NCBI RefSeq assembly: GCF_007678455.1
Contig: NZ_VEEP01000009.1
Span: 32,172 to 96,171, forward strand
Source of the DNA: Cytobacillus oceanisediminis 2691
Lineage (GTDB): Bacteria; Bacillota; Bacilli; Bacillales; Cytobacillaceae
Reading direction: 5' to 3'
DNA length: 64,000 nucleotides
Shown piece after piece: positions 54,530-62,881 of this stretch. Below the pieces are notes generated by a model. The model did not search any database. It was not told the origin of the DNA and saw nothing but the letters and a program-made list of their open reading frames with translations. Position numbers and translations under genes: made by a program. Each line of letters begins with the position of its first letter. Positions within the stretch are counted from its first letter, which is position 1.

Positions 54530-54649
54530 ATGAAAGTTCTTTCAGCATCTTCTAAACTTGTCATTGGCTCTGCACTCGAAGGAGGATTTGTTTATCTAAA
54601 GAAAGGCACCCTTACCCCCAACAAAGTGATACGACGCGGAAAACTTTAA
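54530..54649 (+). CDS. Small protein, 39 residues
   Basis: ATG after TAGGAGGGTCCGAAC. Sequence starts MKVLSASSKLVIGSALEGG and is basic at the end (NKVIRRGKL). It does not resemble the start of SplB. Followed by a terminator. Confidence 0.5.
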   Translation: MKVLSASSKLVIGSALEGGFVYLKKGTLTPNKVIRRGKL

Positions 54650-54670
54650 ATGCACAAATCCTCTTTCAAT

Positions 54671-54699
54671 AAAAGCACATCCGATAAGGATGTGCTTTT
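54671..54699 (+). terminator. Terminator after the splA region
   Basis: AAAAGCACATCC / GGATGTGCTTTT perfect 12-bp stem with GATAA loop. Confidence 0.85.
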
Positions 54700-54720
54700 A
54701 TCTTTGAGCAATTACGTTTT

Positions 54721-54879
54721 TTAGAGGTCAGACCTTTTAATTGGTTCCTTTTCGTTATTCGTCTGATTCCCCGTACTTGATGTATAGCCTACGCGATACA
54801 CGAAGTCTTTCTTTTTCTTTAATGCATCTGGCATTTTATACTGTAGATCGTTCGATTGGAATTTACCTTTTTCGGACAT
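54721..54879 (-). CDS. Small basic protein, 52 residues
   Basis: ATG after AGGGGGGATAAGA. Lys-rich (YKMPDALKKKKDFVYRVGY). No recognised family. It follows the DUF4025 gene by 19 nt and is probably in its operon. Confidence 0.6.
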   Translation of the reverse strand: MSEKGKFQSNDLQYKMPDALKKKKDFVYRVGYTSSTGNQTNNEKEPIKRSDL

Positions 54880-54898
54880 TCTTATCCCCCCTGTCTTC

Positions 54899-55102
54899 CT
54901 ATTGGTAGCCTCTTCTATTCAACTCGTCAGTTGCAGCTGATGTGCGTTCAATGTCCCCGCCTACTTCTCCCTCTGCATAACTGTCGCTAGCTTGTTCGTG
55001 GGTCATGGCAAGCCCATTTGAAAGTTCATCATTCCTTTGGTAATCCGCGGTCTCGTACATACGGCCAGCTACTTCTGTACTTTTATTTTTATCTTTTTTC
55101 AG
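54899..55102 (-). CDS. DUF4025/YozQ-like small protein with a non-standard start codon
   Basis: 67 residues. The pattern EVAGRMYETADYQ, DELSNGLAMTHEQASDSYAEG matches DUF4025 (YozQ). AAAGGAGGG is 6-7 nt from a CTG at 55102; an in-frame TAA lies a few codons upstream and no ATG, GTG or TTG intervenes before Met15, so CTG (or ATT at 55108) must start translation if the conserved N-terminus is made. Confidence 0.7.
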   Translation of the reverse strand: MKKDKNKSTEVAGRMYETADYQRNDELSNGLAMTHEQASDSYAEGEVGGDIERTSAATDELNRRGYQ

Positions 55103-55218
55103 GGTAATCCCTCCTTTCGTTTTCTCAGGTTATTTTTTGACATTAATTCATAAACCATACTCCACAATTCACTTGTCTTGCGGCGCATAACCCCCGACAT
55201 TCGTTTAAAAAACCAAAA

Positions 55219-55242
55219 CACCCCTTCATATAAGAAGGGGTG
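55219..55242 (-). terminator. Intrinsic terminator of the MFS gene
   Basis: CACCCCTTC / GAAGGGGTG perfect stem, then TTTTGGTTTTTT on the minus strand. Confidence 0.85.
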
Positions 55243-55247
55243 AAAAA

Positions 55248-56423
55248 TTACTGAATGCCTGTTTCCATTGACGTTTTTTTATGCTCTTGTAAAAGCCAGA
55301 CTGTCAGCAAAACGCCAATTAAAGTTAAAGCAGCAAAAAACAAATATACAACATAAATGCTAAATTCCTCGAAAAGGATACCTCCAATAAATGTAAAGAA
55401 CCAGTTACCCAGCCCATTGCCGACAGCTGAGTAAATCGTCACTGCCGTGGCTGTGACATATGGAGGTGTAATGTCGCGTATATATTGCAATCCTGCCGGA
55501 ATGAATAACCCAAGTGAAAATCCCTGTATGACAGCGGATGCATAGACAAGACCCAATGCAGGCTCGGTAAAATAAAACATCCATCTGATCAATGATACAA
55601 GAGATGCGATTAAAGCAACCTGAAGAAGCCCCAATTTGCGGATCCAGCTGCCTGCAACCCTCATGAATGGAATCTCGGATAGCACCGCGATAAGAAATGC
55701 AATGCCAATCCCTGTATATGTCCCACCTCTATCCTCAACAAACAGACTGAAATAAAAATTATTCGCTAGATTTGGTCCAAAAATCATGAACGTTACACCC
55801 AGGAAAACTAAAAACTTCTTCATCCGCAATAAATCCTTCATACCGGAAAAGAGACTTCTGGACCTGTCAGAGGATTCTTTTGGCATTTTCACTGAAAAAG
55901 CCGCGGCTATCACTAATGTCAGGAAGAACGCATAAAAAATAATCTCTGGGTTCCATTCAGACAATCTCCCCATTACGAAAACCGCCAGGCCAAATCCCAA
56001 TGATCCGAATAACCTGACATTTCCATAATTCACACCAACTTTGCTAGTATATTTTAAGGAGATACTATCTGATAAAGGAATTATTGCACTTTGGAAAATG
56101 GCAAGTATTGTGGCAGCAATTAAGAATAATAAAAATTTGTCAAACACGAGATAACCAAAAGCAGCAATCCCGGTTACTAGTGTCGTAAGTGTTAACAGTC
56201 GATTATGATAATTTTTCATATCGGCAAGCATTCCCCAGAATGGCTGAAAAAAAATCATGATCACAGGACCAACAGACAAGATTAATCCGATCTGATAGCC
56301 ATTCAATTTTTCCACTTCGGTTAAATATATACTTAATAAGGGGAAGAGACTTCCTATCCCGAAAAATACAAAAAGATAAAATCCTTGTAATGTAAGGATA
56401 TTCTGCTTTATTCGCTTTTCCAT
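55248..56423 (-). CDS. MFS transporter
   Basis: 391 residues from the ATG at 56423 (CACGGAGGATTCAG). About twelve membrane helices; the start FYLFVFFGIGSLFPLLSIYL and QIGLILSVGPVIMIFFQPFW match the MFS_1-like/nucleoside-sugar symporter branch. Substrate unknown. Single gene. Confidence 0.87.
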   Translation of the reverse strand: MEKRIKQNILTLQGFYLFVFFGIGSLFPLLSIYLTEVEKLNGYQIGLILSVGPVIMIFFQPFWGMLADMKNYHNRLLTLTTLVTGIAAFGYLVFDKFLLFLIAATILAIFQSAIIPLSDSISLKYTSKVGVNYGNVRLFGSLGFGLAVFVMGRLSEWNPEIIFYAFFLTLVIAAAFSVKMPKESSDRSRSLFSGMKDLLRMKKFLVFLGVTFMIFGPNLANNFYFSLFVEDRGGTYTGIGIAFLIAVLSEIPFMRVAGSWIRKLGLLQVALIASLVSLIRWMFYFTEPALGLVYASAVIQGFSLGLFIPAGLQYIRDITPPYVTATAVTIYSAVGNGLGNWFFTFIGGILFEEFSIYVVYLFFAALTLIGVLLTVWLLQEHKKTSMETGIQ

Positions 56424-56628
56424 CTGAATCCTCCGTGATGTCAATATGTAGAGTTATATTTTACCACTATTTTAGTATAAGAATAGAAAAAATCGTTTTA
56501 TTCAAAATAAAGAAAGAATAAAGCGTTTTCATTTAAGTTATGTCATGTTAAAATAATATTGTTTTAAGTGATCAGACGTCTGCTCACCTATTGATTTAAT
56601 CTATCATGCCATAAGAGGCGGTGAAATC

Positions 56629-56799
56629 ATGAGAGAAATAATATTGAGCCTGGTTGCTGGTTTGATCGTTGGGATTTTATTTAAATTCCTCAAGCTTCCG
56701 CTCCCTGCACCACCAGTGCTGGCAGGTGTACTGGGAATTGTCGGCGTTTATTTAGGCGGAGTTGTTGGAGAGTGGATTTTGAACAGCTTTAAAGGATAA
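56629..56799 (+). CDS. XapX-domain small membrane protein
   Basis: 56 residues, ATG after AGAGGCGGTGAAATC. Two hydrophobic helices around the motif KFLKLPLPAPPVLAGVLGIV typical of XapX (DUF1427). Function unknown. Confidence 0.8.
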   Translation: MREIILSLVAGLIVGILFKFLKLPLPAPPVLAGVLGIVGVYLGGVVGEWILNSFKG

Positions 56800-56827
56800 A
56801 GGCGTTCATCAATAGGATTAGCAAAAA

Positions 56828-56855
56828 AATCCACGGGGTCACCGCGGATTTTTTC
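56828..56855. terminator. Terminator between the XapX and FNT genes
   Basis: AATCCACGG / CCGCGGATT with one mismatch, flanked by A and T runs. Confidence 0.7.
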
Positions 56856-56860
56856 TTATA

Positions 56861-57700
56861 TTAAAAGTATTGTTTAAAGGTGTTTTGTCCATAGAAAGCG
56901 GATGATTCCACTTGCTTTTTTGTTGCGGCATTCTTTGTGGCATCCAGGTAAACATAAATTGATCCAACGAAAACTGCCCCGCCAATGATATTCCCTATCG
57001 TAACTGTCAGGAGATTATGAATACCTAAACCAAAACTAATGGTCTCTGGATGTTCAACAAGAAGAGCAATCGAAAATAAAACCATGTTTGCGACACTATG
57101 CTCAAAACCCGATACTACGAAAGCGAACACCAGCAGCATCATTACCCCGATTTTTGCTCCATCTCCCTTAATATTGTAAGGTACCCAGACCGCCAGGCAT
57201 ACAAGCCAGTTACACAGAATCGCACGGAAAAATAATTGGATTGCGGGGGTATTCATCTTCATGCTTACGGTTTCCATCATATATTGTGTTTTTTCAGGCG
57301 TCGGGAAAATCCCCGACAACATAATGACCGTCCCAAAAAATATAGCTCCTGCGATGTTTCCTGCATAGCAAGCAATCCAGTTTTCAGCGGTATCCCTCCA
57401 TGATGTCGCCTTTTTAAGAGAACTGATGGTCATCAGCATCGTGTTACTAGTAAAAAGCTCCCCGCCGCCGTATAAAATCAGTACCAGAGCCAATCCAAAA
57501 AAGATCGAGCTTACGATTGGAGTCGCTGGAGAATGCGCATCAAAAAAATACTCCCCCAGGCGATATGAGACCATAATCCCAAAACCGATGTATACACCTG
57601 CAAGTGCAGCTCTCATTAAATACTTCAACTTCGATTCTCTTAAGTAATTTTTCTTTTTCAAAGCAATACCAATGGCAATGTCGATAGGATGTCTGCTCAA
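56861..57700 (-). CDS. Formate/nitrite transporter family channel
   Basis: 279 residues from TTG 57700 (GAGGTCTTAAAC). Six helices; FNT pore motifs ELFTSNTM and FEHSVANM (central His). It moves formate, nitrite or similar anions; YrhG in B. subtilis is a relative linked to formate dehydrogenase. The two formate dehydrogenases in the window make formate the likely substrate. Confidence 0.9.
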   Translation of the reverse strand: MSRHPIDIAIGIALKKKNYLRESKLKYLMRAALAGVYIGFGIMVSYRLGEYFFDAHSPATPIVSSIFFGLALVLILYGGGELFTSNTMLMTISSLKKATSWRDTAENWIACYAGNIAGAIFFGTVIMLSGIFPTPEKTQYMMETVSMKMNTPAIQLFFRAILCNWLVCLAVWVPYNIKGDGAKIGVMMLLVFAFVVSGFEHSVANMVLFSIALLVEHPETISFGLGIHNLLTVTIGNIIGGAVFVGSIYVYLDATKNAATKKQVESSAFYGQNTFKQYF

Positions 57701-57799
57701 GTTTAAGACCTCACTTAGTTTGTGAAATAAATCACATTTTTATGTTGATTTAATCTTATACTTGATTTATCTGTTTGTTAAGACAAAAACACATGACAT

Positions 57800-58045
57800 G
57801 TTTATGACCATTTATTAAGCGCTTCCATAGCATTATCAATGCTACTAGACGGTTTTCACCGTCACTTTCTTAAAATTCATAGGGGCTTTCCCCTAAGCGT
57901 CCAATTTCTAAAAAAGCAGGGCGATTCAGGAAAAGCCTTCTGTAATAGCAATGAATGTATCTATACTCCATTCTTCTCTGGATCTGCACTATCTGGGGCC
58001 CAAAGCCGCTCCGCCTTGGGGCCCATCATCCTTAAGCCTTTGAAA
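57800..58045 (-). other. Palindrome-rich tract downstream of the MutS2-like gene
   Basis: Hairpins in a row: TAGCATT/AATGCTA (57829-57845), GACGGT/ACCGTC (57848-57863; loop GAAA on the minus strand), TAGGGG/CCCCTA (57879-57895), and a GC-rich stem GGGGCCCAA/TTGGGGCCC near 57990-58023. Minus-strand GNRA loop suggests RNA from that strand. No class recognised. Confidence 0.55.
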
Positions 58046-58050
58046 ATCCA

Positions 58051-59970
58051 TCAATCTTGCCTGATAATACTTCCTTCAATATGCTTTCGCTCCATTTGGT
58101 TCAGCAGCTTACGGTGTTCTTTGGTTTCAAATAAAATATTGAAATCGTAATCTTCTGGATAAAGTTCTGCCGCAGGGATGTTCAATTTCAGACGTTTATG
58201 ATTTACTTCTATTTTTTCATCTCTCATCTGCACAATATAATTCCCATTACTGTCAGGCCCTTTGTAAATGACGCCAAGCTCTCCTGAACTTGTTACATAA
58301 ACACTATCACTCATTTCGAAGCGATTTATTGTTTTGCTGGCATCGGCCGTTTTTTTTCTTTTATGCTTATTGACAATCAGCTGCTTTTCCCGCCTTTTTA
58401 ATTCATTGCTATCTTGAAACAGAGCACTATAATTCTTTTCAGATTTATAAGTGATCATATGGGCCCGTTCTATTAATTTTGGATGCACTCCTAACTTCAG
58501 GGCAATCGCAAATGCCTGGCTATCGCCTCCCGTTCCGATGCGCAGCCGGTAGGTGGGCATCAATGTCTCCAGATCGAATTCCATTGAGCCATTCATAAAA
58601 TCTTCATGTGTATCCGCAAATTCTTTGATTTCGCTATAGTGTGTTGTAGCAAATATGGTCGCTCCCTTATTGTTCAGGTTCTCAAGTATGGCTGTTGCCA
58701 ATCCCATCCCCTCTCCAGGATCGGTTCCAGAGCCGAGCTCATCCAGGAGGACAAGGGTCCTGTCATTTGCTTTTTCTAGAATCTCAATGATATTCACAAT
58801 CCTAGAACTGAAGGTACTTAGGTTTTGCTCAATACTTTGCCCATCCCCTATATCCACAAGGATCTTATGAAAAATACCTGATTTGCTGCCCTCTCCAACC
58901 GGCAGGAGCAATCCACTTTGGGACATCAACACCAGCAGACCAGCTGTTTTAATAGAAACCGTTTTCCCCCCGGTATTTGGTCCAGTAATCACAAGTGCAT
59001 GGTAGTTCGTTCCGATCTCGAGCGTTAATGGAACCGCATTCCTGCCAAGAAGCGGATGACGTGCCTTTTTATAATCAATCACTTGATCATCCACGATATC
59101 GACTTTTTTTGCATCAATCGATCGACAATACTTTGCTTTTGAAAATAAAAAATCAAAATGGACCATCGTCTCGATCGCAAGCTTAATTTCTTTTTCTTTA
59201 CCTTCTGCCAGACCGGTAAGGGCAAATAAGATTTTCTCCACCTCTGCCTGCTCCTCGAAGAAAAGCCACTCCATTTGATCCTGAAAGACGCCGATTTCTT
59301 CTGGTTCGACAAAAAGAGTTGAACCTGAAGCCGATGTATCGAGCACAGCCCCCCTTACCTTCCCTCGATATTCCTTTTTTACAGGTATAACATACCTTCC
59401 ATTTCTCTGGCTGACGACTGCTTCCTGAAGAAATGGTTTGAGTTTTGCTGACTTCAATAATTGTGTAAGCTTTTCCTTCAAACGCTCCTCCTGGATACCA
59501 ATTTGTTTGCGGACCTTTAACAGCTCTTTTGATGCGTAATCATCAATTTGTCCATTGCGAATACACCTTTGGATTTCCGCCGCTAGTTCAGGCAGTTCCT
59601 CAATACTATAGACATAGGCGGATACTCTAGGTGCGCAATACTCTTTATCCCTCATAAATCGGCGGAGCTTGCTGCAGCTGTCAATGAATGAGTTCAACTG
59701 TACAAGTTGATCTACTCGCAACGGGATTCCTTTGTTAAAACCATTCATTACCGCTTCCATGCCTTCAAGACCATGGATAGGAACGCTTGAGCTGATTTTT
59801 AGAATTTCAATGGCTTCTGAAATTTCCTTATGCCATGCGTCAATCTGCTTTAGGTTTGTGGATGGTTCCATTTCCATAGCTTTCTTTCTGCCTGATTCTG
59901 TTAAAGCGAATCCCGAAATGGCTTCTTTGATTTTGTCATAACCAAGAACAGTGTAAGTTTGTTCGTTCAA
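58051..59970 (-). CDS. MutS2-like ATPase lacking the Smr domain
   Basis: 639 residues from TTG 59970 (AAGGAGGAATAAACA). MutS core and clamp region, then Walker A ITGPNTGGKTVSIKTAGL and Walker B LVLLDELGSGTDPGEG. The C-terminus has a KOW-like segment (VYVTSSGELGVIYKGPDSNG) but stops before the Smr nuclease domain of ordinary MutS2 (about 785 residues). MutS2 acts on collided ribosomes in B. subtilis and in recombination control. This paralogue is preceded by an attenuator with a leader peptide, hinting at induction by translation stress. Confidence 0.88.
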   Translation of the reverse strand: MNEQTYTVLGYDKIKEAISGFALTESGRKKAMEMEPSTNLKQIDAWHKEISEAIEILKISSSVPIHGLEGMEAVMNGFNKGIPLRVDQLVQLNSFIDSCSKLRRFMRDKEYCAPRVSAYVYSIEELPELAAEIQRCIRNGQIDDYASKELLKVRKQIGIQEERLKEKLTQLLKSAKLKPFLQEAVVSQRNGRYVIPVKKEYRGKVRGAVLDTSASGSTLFVEPEEIGVFQDQMEWLFFEEQAEVEKILFALTGLAEGKEKEIKLAIETMVHFDFLFSKAKYCRSIDAKKVDIVDDQVIDYKKARHPLLGRNAVPLTLEIGTNYHALVITGPNTGGKTVSIKTAGLLVLMSQSGLLLPVGEGSKSGIFHKILVDIGDGQSIEQNLSTFSSRIVNIIEILEKANDRTLVLLDELGSGTDPGEGMGLATAILENLNNKGATIFATTHYSEIKEFADTHEDFMNGSMEFDLETLMPTYRLRIGTGGDSQAFAIALKLGVHPKLIERAHMITYKSEKNYSALFQDSNELKRREKQLIVNKHKRKKTADASKTINRFEMSDSVYVTSSGELGVIYKGPDSNGNYIVQMRDEKIEVNHKRLKLNIPAAELYPEDYDFNILFETKEHRKLLNQMERKHIEGSIIRQD

Positions 59971-59995
59971 TGTTTATTCCTCCTTAAAAATAAAA

Positions 59996-60025
59996 AAGCC
60001 GCAATGGACAAGTCCAAAGCGGCTT
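59996..60025 (-). terminator. Attenuator terminator 2 before the MutS2-like gene
   Basis: Minus strand AAGCCGC...GCGGCTT with inner TGGAC/GTCCA, then TTTTTATTTTT, only 10 nt before the ribosome site. Confidence 0.85.
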
Positions 60026-60044
60026 AAAATGCTTACAGCTGGGC

Positions 60045-60101
60045 TGTGAGCAATATATTTACGAAAAAAAGCTGTGTATATGCACACAGCTTCTGCTCAC
60101 A
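60045..60101 (-). terminator. Attenuator terminator 1 nested in an outer stem
   Basis: Inner AAGCTGTGT / ACACAGCTT (60069-60092) followed by T run on the minus strand; outer TGTGAGCA (60045-60052) pairs with TGCTCACA (60094-60101). Confidence 0.75.
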
Positions 60102-60115
60102 AATATCAAGCATGC

Positions 60116-60241
60116 TTCTATGTTCATTGTTCTTAACATCCAATCCAGGCCATAACGAAATAAACCTAAAAAAGGCTTCATTTCAAACTGGATTGACCGT
60201 ATGAAATTAACGGTTAGTTAAGAACGACACCTAACATAGAA
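60116..60241 (-). promoter_or_regulatory. Long-range leader stem of the MutS2-like gene
   Basis: TTCTATGTT and GTTCTTAAC (60116-60137) pair with GTTAAGAAC and AACATAGAA (60217-60241), separated by internal loops. Enclosed are ACCGT/ACGGT and AATCCAG/CTGGATT hairpins. The 5' arm in the transcript coincides with the leader peptide codons. Confidence 0.8.
60214..60237 (-). CDS. Leader peptide MLGVVLN
   Basis: ATG at 60237, 8 nt after AAGGAG, seven codons then TAA. It lies inside the first arm of the long stem, so ribosome position would decide folding. An upstream ATG-TAA start-stop pair at 60255-60250 also has a site (GAGGAG). Confidence 0.6.
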   Translation of the reverse strand: MLGVVLN

Positions 60242-60273
60242 CATACTCCTTACATATCAATAATCTCCTCAAT

Positions 60274-60303
60274 AGGATACGTCGTTTTTGCCTCTTTTGT
60301 CAA
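60274..60303 (-). promoter_or_regulatory. Promoter of the MutS2-like transcript
   Basis: Minus-strand TTGACA (60303-60298), 18 bp, TATCCT (60279-60274). Confidence 0.65.
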
Positions 60304-60362
60304 CCAAATTCATCCATTTTTTTGAAAAATGATTTGTAAAAAGAATGTTCACATTTTCTCTA

Positions 60363-60391
60363 TTGACCTGTTGTTTATATTTCATTTTAAT
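60363..60391 (+). promoter_or_regulatory. Promoter of fnr
   Basis: TTGACC, 17 bp, TTTAAT; 37 nt before the GTG start. No clear TGTGA-N6-TCACA box was seen. Confidence 0.55.
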
Positions 60392-60427
60392 TAGGGTTAA
60401 CCAAAGGTCGAAAAAGGTGGAGATTTT

Positions 60428-61129
60428 GTGGCCAGCCAGGAAAATGTCAGTAGTATGAATTATGAGATAAGTGAACTGATCAAGGCATCGGAAAAGATCA
60501 TAAAGTTTAAAAAAGGGACCTTTTTATTCCGCGAGGGCCAGGAAGCTAAAGAAATGTATATCATCCTTTCAGGAAAAGTGCAGGTTTCCAAGATGAACGC
60601 CGAGGGCAAAGAATTGTTTTTAAGGCTGTGCAAGAAAAAGGATATCGTCGGTGAGCTTACTCTTTTTACAGTTGGGCCAAGGTATCTGTTCAATGCAAAA
60701 GTTGTTGAGGACGGTGAAGCAGCCGCAATCAATATCGAGAATCTGGAAAACATCTTATTCAACAATAGCCAATTGGCATACCAGTTCCTTAAGTGGATGA
60801 ACGATCATATCCGTCGGACCATCACTAAATTCAGGGATCTCGTCCTGCATGGAAAGAAAGGCGCTTTGTATTCCACTTTGATCCGCCTTAGTAACAGCTA
60901 CGGTATTAAAAAGGAAGATGGCATCCATATCAATGTACCAATTACAAACCAGGATCTTGCTAACTATTGTGGCACTGCAAGGGAAAGTGTAAGCCGAATG
61001 CTCGGGGAATTGCGGGACGAAGGAATTATTTCGATTAATAGAAAAAGGATTATCATACATGACCTTGCTTTCCTCAAACGTGAAATCCAGTGTGAAAATT
61101 GCCCCATTGAGTTCTGTAACATGGATTGA
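60428..61129 (+). CDS. fnr: Fnr, oxygen-sensing Crp-family regulator
   Basis: 233 residues from GTG 60428 (GGTGGAGATTTT). cAMP-receptor-like beta barrel (KGTFLFREGQEAKEMYIILSG), dimer helix, and HTH (TNQDLANYCGTARESVSRML). The C-terminal C222, C225, C230 (CENCPIEFC) match the three-cysteine [4Fe-4S] site of Bacillus Fnr, and D137 could be the fourth ligand. It activates anaerobic genes; fdhF and the formate channel are plausible targets. Confidence 0.93.
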   Translation: MASQENVSSMNYEISELIKASEKIIKFKKGTFLFREGQEAKEMYIILSGKVQVSKMNAEGKELFLRLCKKKDIVGELTLFTVGPRYLFNAKVVEDGEAAAINIENLENILFNNSQLAYQFLKWMNDHIRRTITKFRDLVLHGKKGALYSTLIRLSNSYGIKKEDGIHINVPITNQDLANYCGTARESVSRMLGELRDEGIISINRKRIIIHDLAFLKREIQCENCPIEFCNMD

Positions 61130-61139
61130 AGCATTAAAA

Positions 61140-61170
61140 AAAGGAAGCTTATAAATCGTCAGCTTCCTTT
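61140..61170 (+). terminator. Terminator of fnr
   Basis: AAAGGAAGCT / AGCTTCCTTT perfect 10-bp stem. Confidence 0.7.
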
Positions 61171-61217
61171 CTATATTTTTCCATAAAACGCTTCGAGATT
61201 TCCACCAATATTTCCCC

Positions 61218-61790
61218 TTATAAAAAGAGGGGGATAATAACGGGCAGCAGGAGTGATGTAAGGATCGCCGCCAATCCAATCGCTGCTCCTGATACCGCCC
61301 CCTGAAGCTCCCCTTCTCTGGCAGCTTCGGCCGTACCATGGGCGATGGTGCCGATCGCCAGTCCTCTTGAAAAAGGATCATGGATTTTCATGACATTCAT
61401 CAGCCAAGGTCCCAGCATCGCTCCTGTCATTCCGGTAATCATGACAAAGGCTGCCACCAAAATCGGATCAGCATCTATAATCCTGGCAACCTCGGAAGCT
61501 ACTGGTATCGTTATGAATTTAATGTCAAGAAACCAGGATAATATTAGTCAAGTTCAGTAAATAGCCTATCATGACAGCTGAAAGAATAGTCGAGACAGTT
61601 CCCGCTAAAAGCCATGCCAAAGCAGGTTGAACGAAATTATTTTTCTTTTTTTGTATAAAGGCACTTCCAGAGCTACTGTAGCCTGTCCCAGAAAATAGGT
61701 TATTATTTCGCTCGCTGCTTCGTACTCCTTATAAGGGATGTTCAGGACCAGCAAAACGCAGATCACGATGACCGTACTCAAGAAATTTGC
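61218..61790 (-). pseudogene. Decayed LrgB/CidB-family membrane protein gene
   Basis: Reading the minus strand, LrgB segments are found in successive frames: FLSTVIVICVLLVLNIPYKE and YFLGQATVALEVPLYKK, then after a frameshift LAWLLAGTVSTILSAVMIGY, then after another DIKFITIPVASEVARI and GTIAHGTAEAAREGELQGAV to the normal stop. The first ~30 residues and an lrgA partner are missing. At least two frameshifts mean no intact product, barring sequence error. Confidence 0.8.
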
Positions 61791-62012
61791 AATATGTATA
61801 TAACGAACTTATCCGCTTTCAAGAAAATGGCTCCTTTTTCGTTCCAAACATTATTACTATAATTATAGATTCCGTTTACTTTATTGCAAGAATGTTTACT
61901 TTTTTCATTGATCGTCCCTTTTGAAAAGGCAAAAAGAATAAACATAGTTCACACAATGTCCATATGATTTTCCTCGTGTTTCTTATATCTTATAAAGGGG
62001 GAGGCTTGCGTT

Positions 62013-62612
62013 ATGAAAAAAATCTATATTATTAGCTCACTTATTGTTTTAATTGGTATTGCATCCGGAATCTCATACTTTTTAGTCAGGGATGCCAATG
62101 CACAAATACCAGAAGGCATTACCCTGTTAACCATGGATGAAGAGAAATATACATTCGGAGAAGATACGGACACAATCAAGCTGGTGGAGTTTATTTATAC
62201 AAATTGCCCGGATATCTGCCCTACGACAACCCAGGAGATGAACCTTCTGCGCAATGATTTAATAAAAGAAAACGTTTATGGAGATAAAGTTCAATTTTTA
62301 ACGATTACGATTGACCCGTACCGTGACAGCCCAGAGGTTTTAAGGAAGTACATGGAGAATTTCGGACTTGAAAATGACGGGAATTGGATATTCCTTACCG
62401 GGGACCCAGCCAATACCCTAGAAGAACAACAAAAAATCAAGAAGGTTGCCGATACATTTAAATTCCAGTACCGAGACCCAGGAAACGGTTTTTACGTGCA
62501 CAGTACTTTTACTTACCTGATTGATGAAAATAATAAATTCATCAAGAAATTCCCTATGGGTGAGGATTTTAAAAAAGATAAAGTTTTCGAAGCCATTATG
62601 GATGAGCTTTAA
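62013..62612 (+). CDS. SCO-family copper chaperone/thioredoxin-like protein
   Basis: 199 residues; site GGGGAGGCTTGCGTT. N-terminal anchor helix (IISSLIVLIGIASGISYFLV) without a lipobox. Copper/redox motif C65-x3-C69 in YTNCPDICPTTTQE and H163 in YVHSTFTYLID. SCO proteins help insert Cu into cytochrome oxidase CuA. Confidence 0.92.
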   Translation: MKKIYIISSLIVLIGIASGISYFLVRDANAQIPEGITLLTMDEEKYTFGEDTDTIKLVEFIYTNCPDICPTTTQEMNLLRNDLIKENVYGDKVQFLTITIDPYRDSPEVLRKYMENFGLENDGNWIFLTGDPANTLEEQQKIKKVADTFKFQYRDPGNGFYVHSTFTYLIDENNKFIKKFPMGEDFKKDKVFEAIMDEL

Positions 62613-62617
62613 AAATA

Positions 62618-62654
62618 AAAGAAAGCGGTGGCTGCACCGCTTTCTTTTATTTTT
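62618..62654 (+). terminator. Terminator of the SCO gene
   Basis: AAAAGAAAGCGGTG / CACCGCTTTCTTTT perfect 14-bp stem, then ATTTTTATT. Confidence 0.85.
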
Positions 62655-62743
62655 ATTAACCGTAATAGATTGGCTTTTACTTCATTACTGAGTGAAGTAG
62701 CTGGATGCAGTTTACCGCGAAGAGGAAAAAGCCAGTCTATCTC

Positions 62744-62881
62744 TTAATGTGAATTAACAGTGGTGGGATGTTTCTCTGTTTTTTGCAGGGAGAAAAATTC
62801 TGATTTTGGCTTAGTAAAGCTGACTTTTATCCCTGATTCCTTTAGGCGGTTCACAAAATCAACCAGCTGCTTTTTAGCCAT
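62744..62881 (-). CDS. Small protein, 45 residues
   Basis: ATG after AAAGGAGTTTTTGAA. Begins MAKKQLVDFVNRLKESGIKV, a helix then a strand, and ends in a polar tail. No recognised family. The 280 bp to its right (62882-63160) hold nothing else that I can support. Confidence 0.6.
   Translation of the reverse strand: MAKKQLVDFVNRLKESGIKVSFTKPKSEFFSLQKTEKHPTTVNSH

Noticed and set aside
57839-58150. Plus-strand ORF of 103 codons
   Set aside because: Runs through the hairpin tract and antisense to the MutS2-like gene end, with no ribosome site.
60755-61381. Minus-strand ORF of 208 codons antisense to fnr
   Set aside because: Shadow of fnr, whose domains and cysteine motif are unmistakable.
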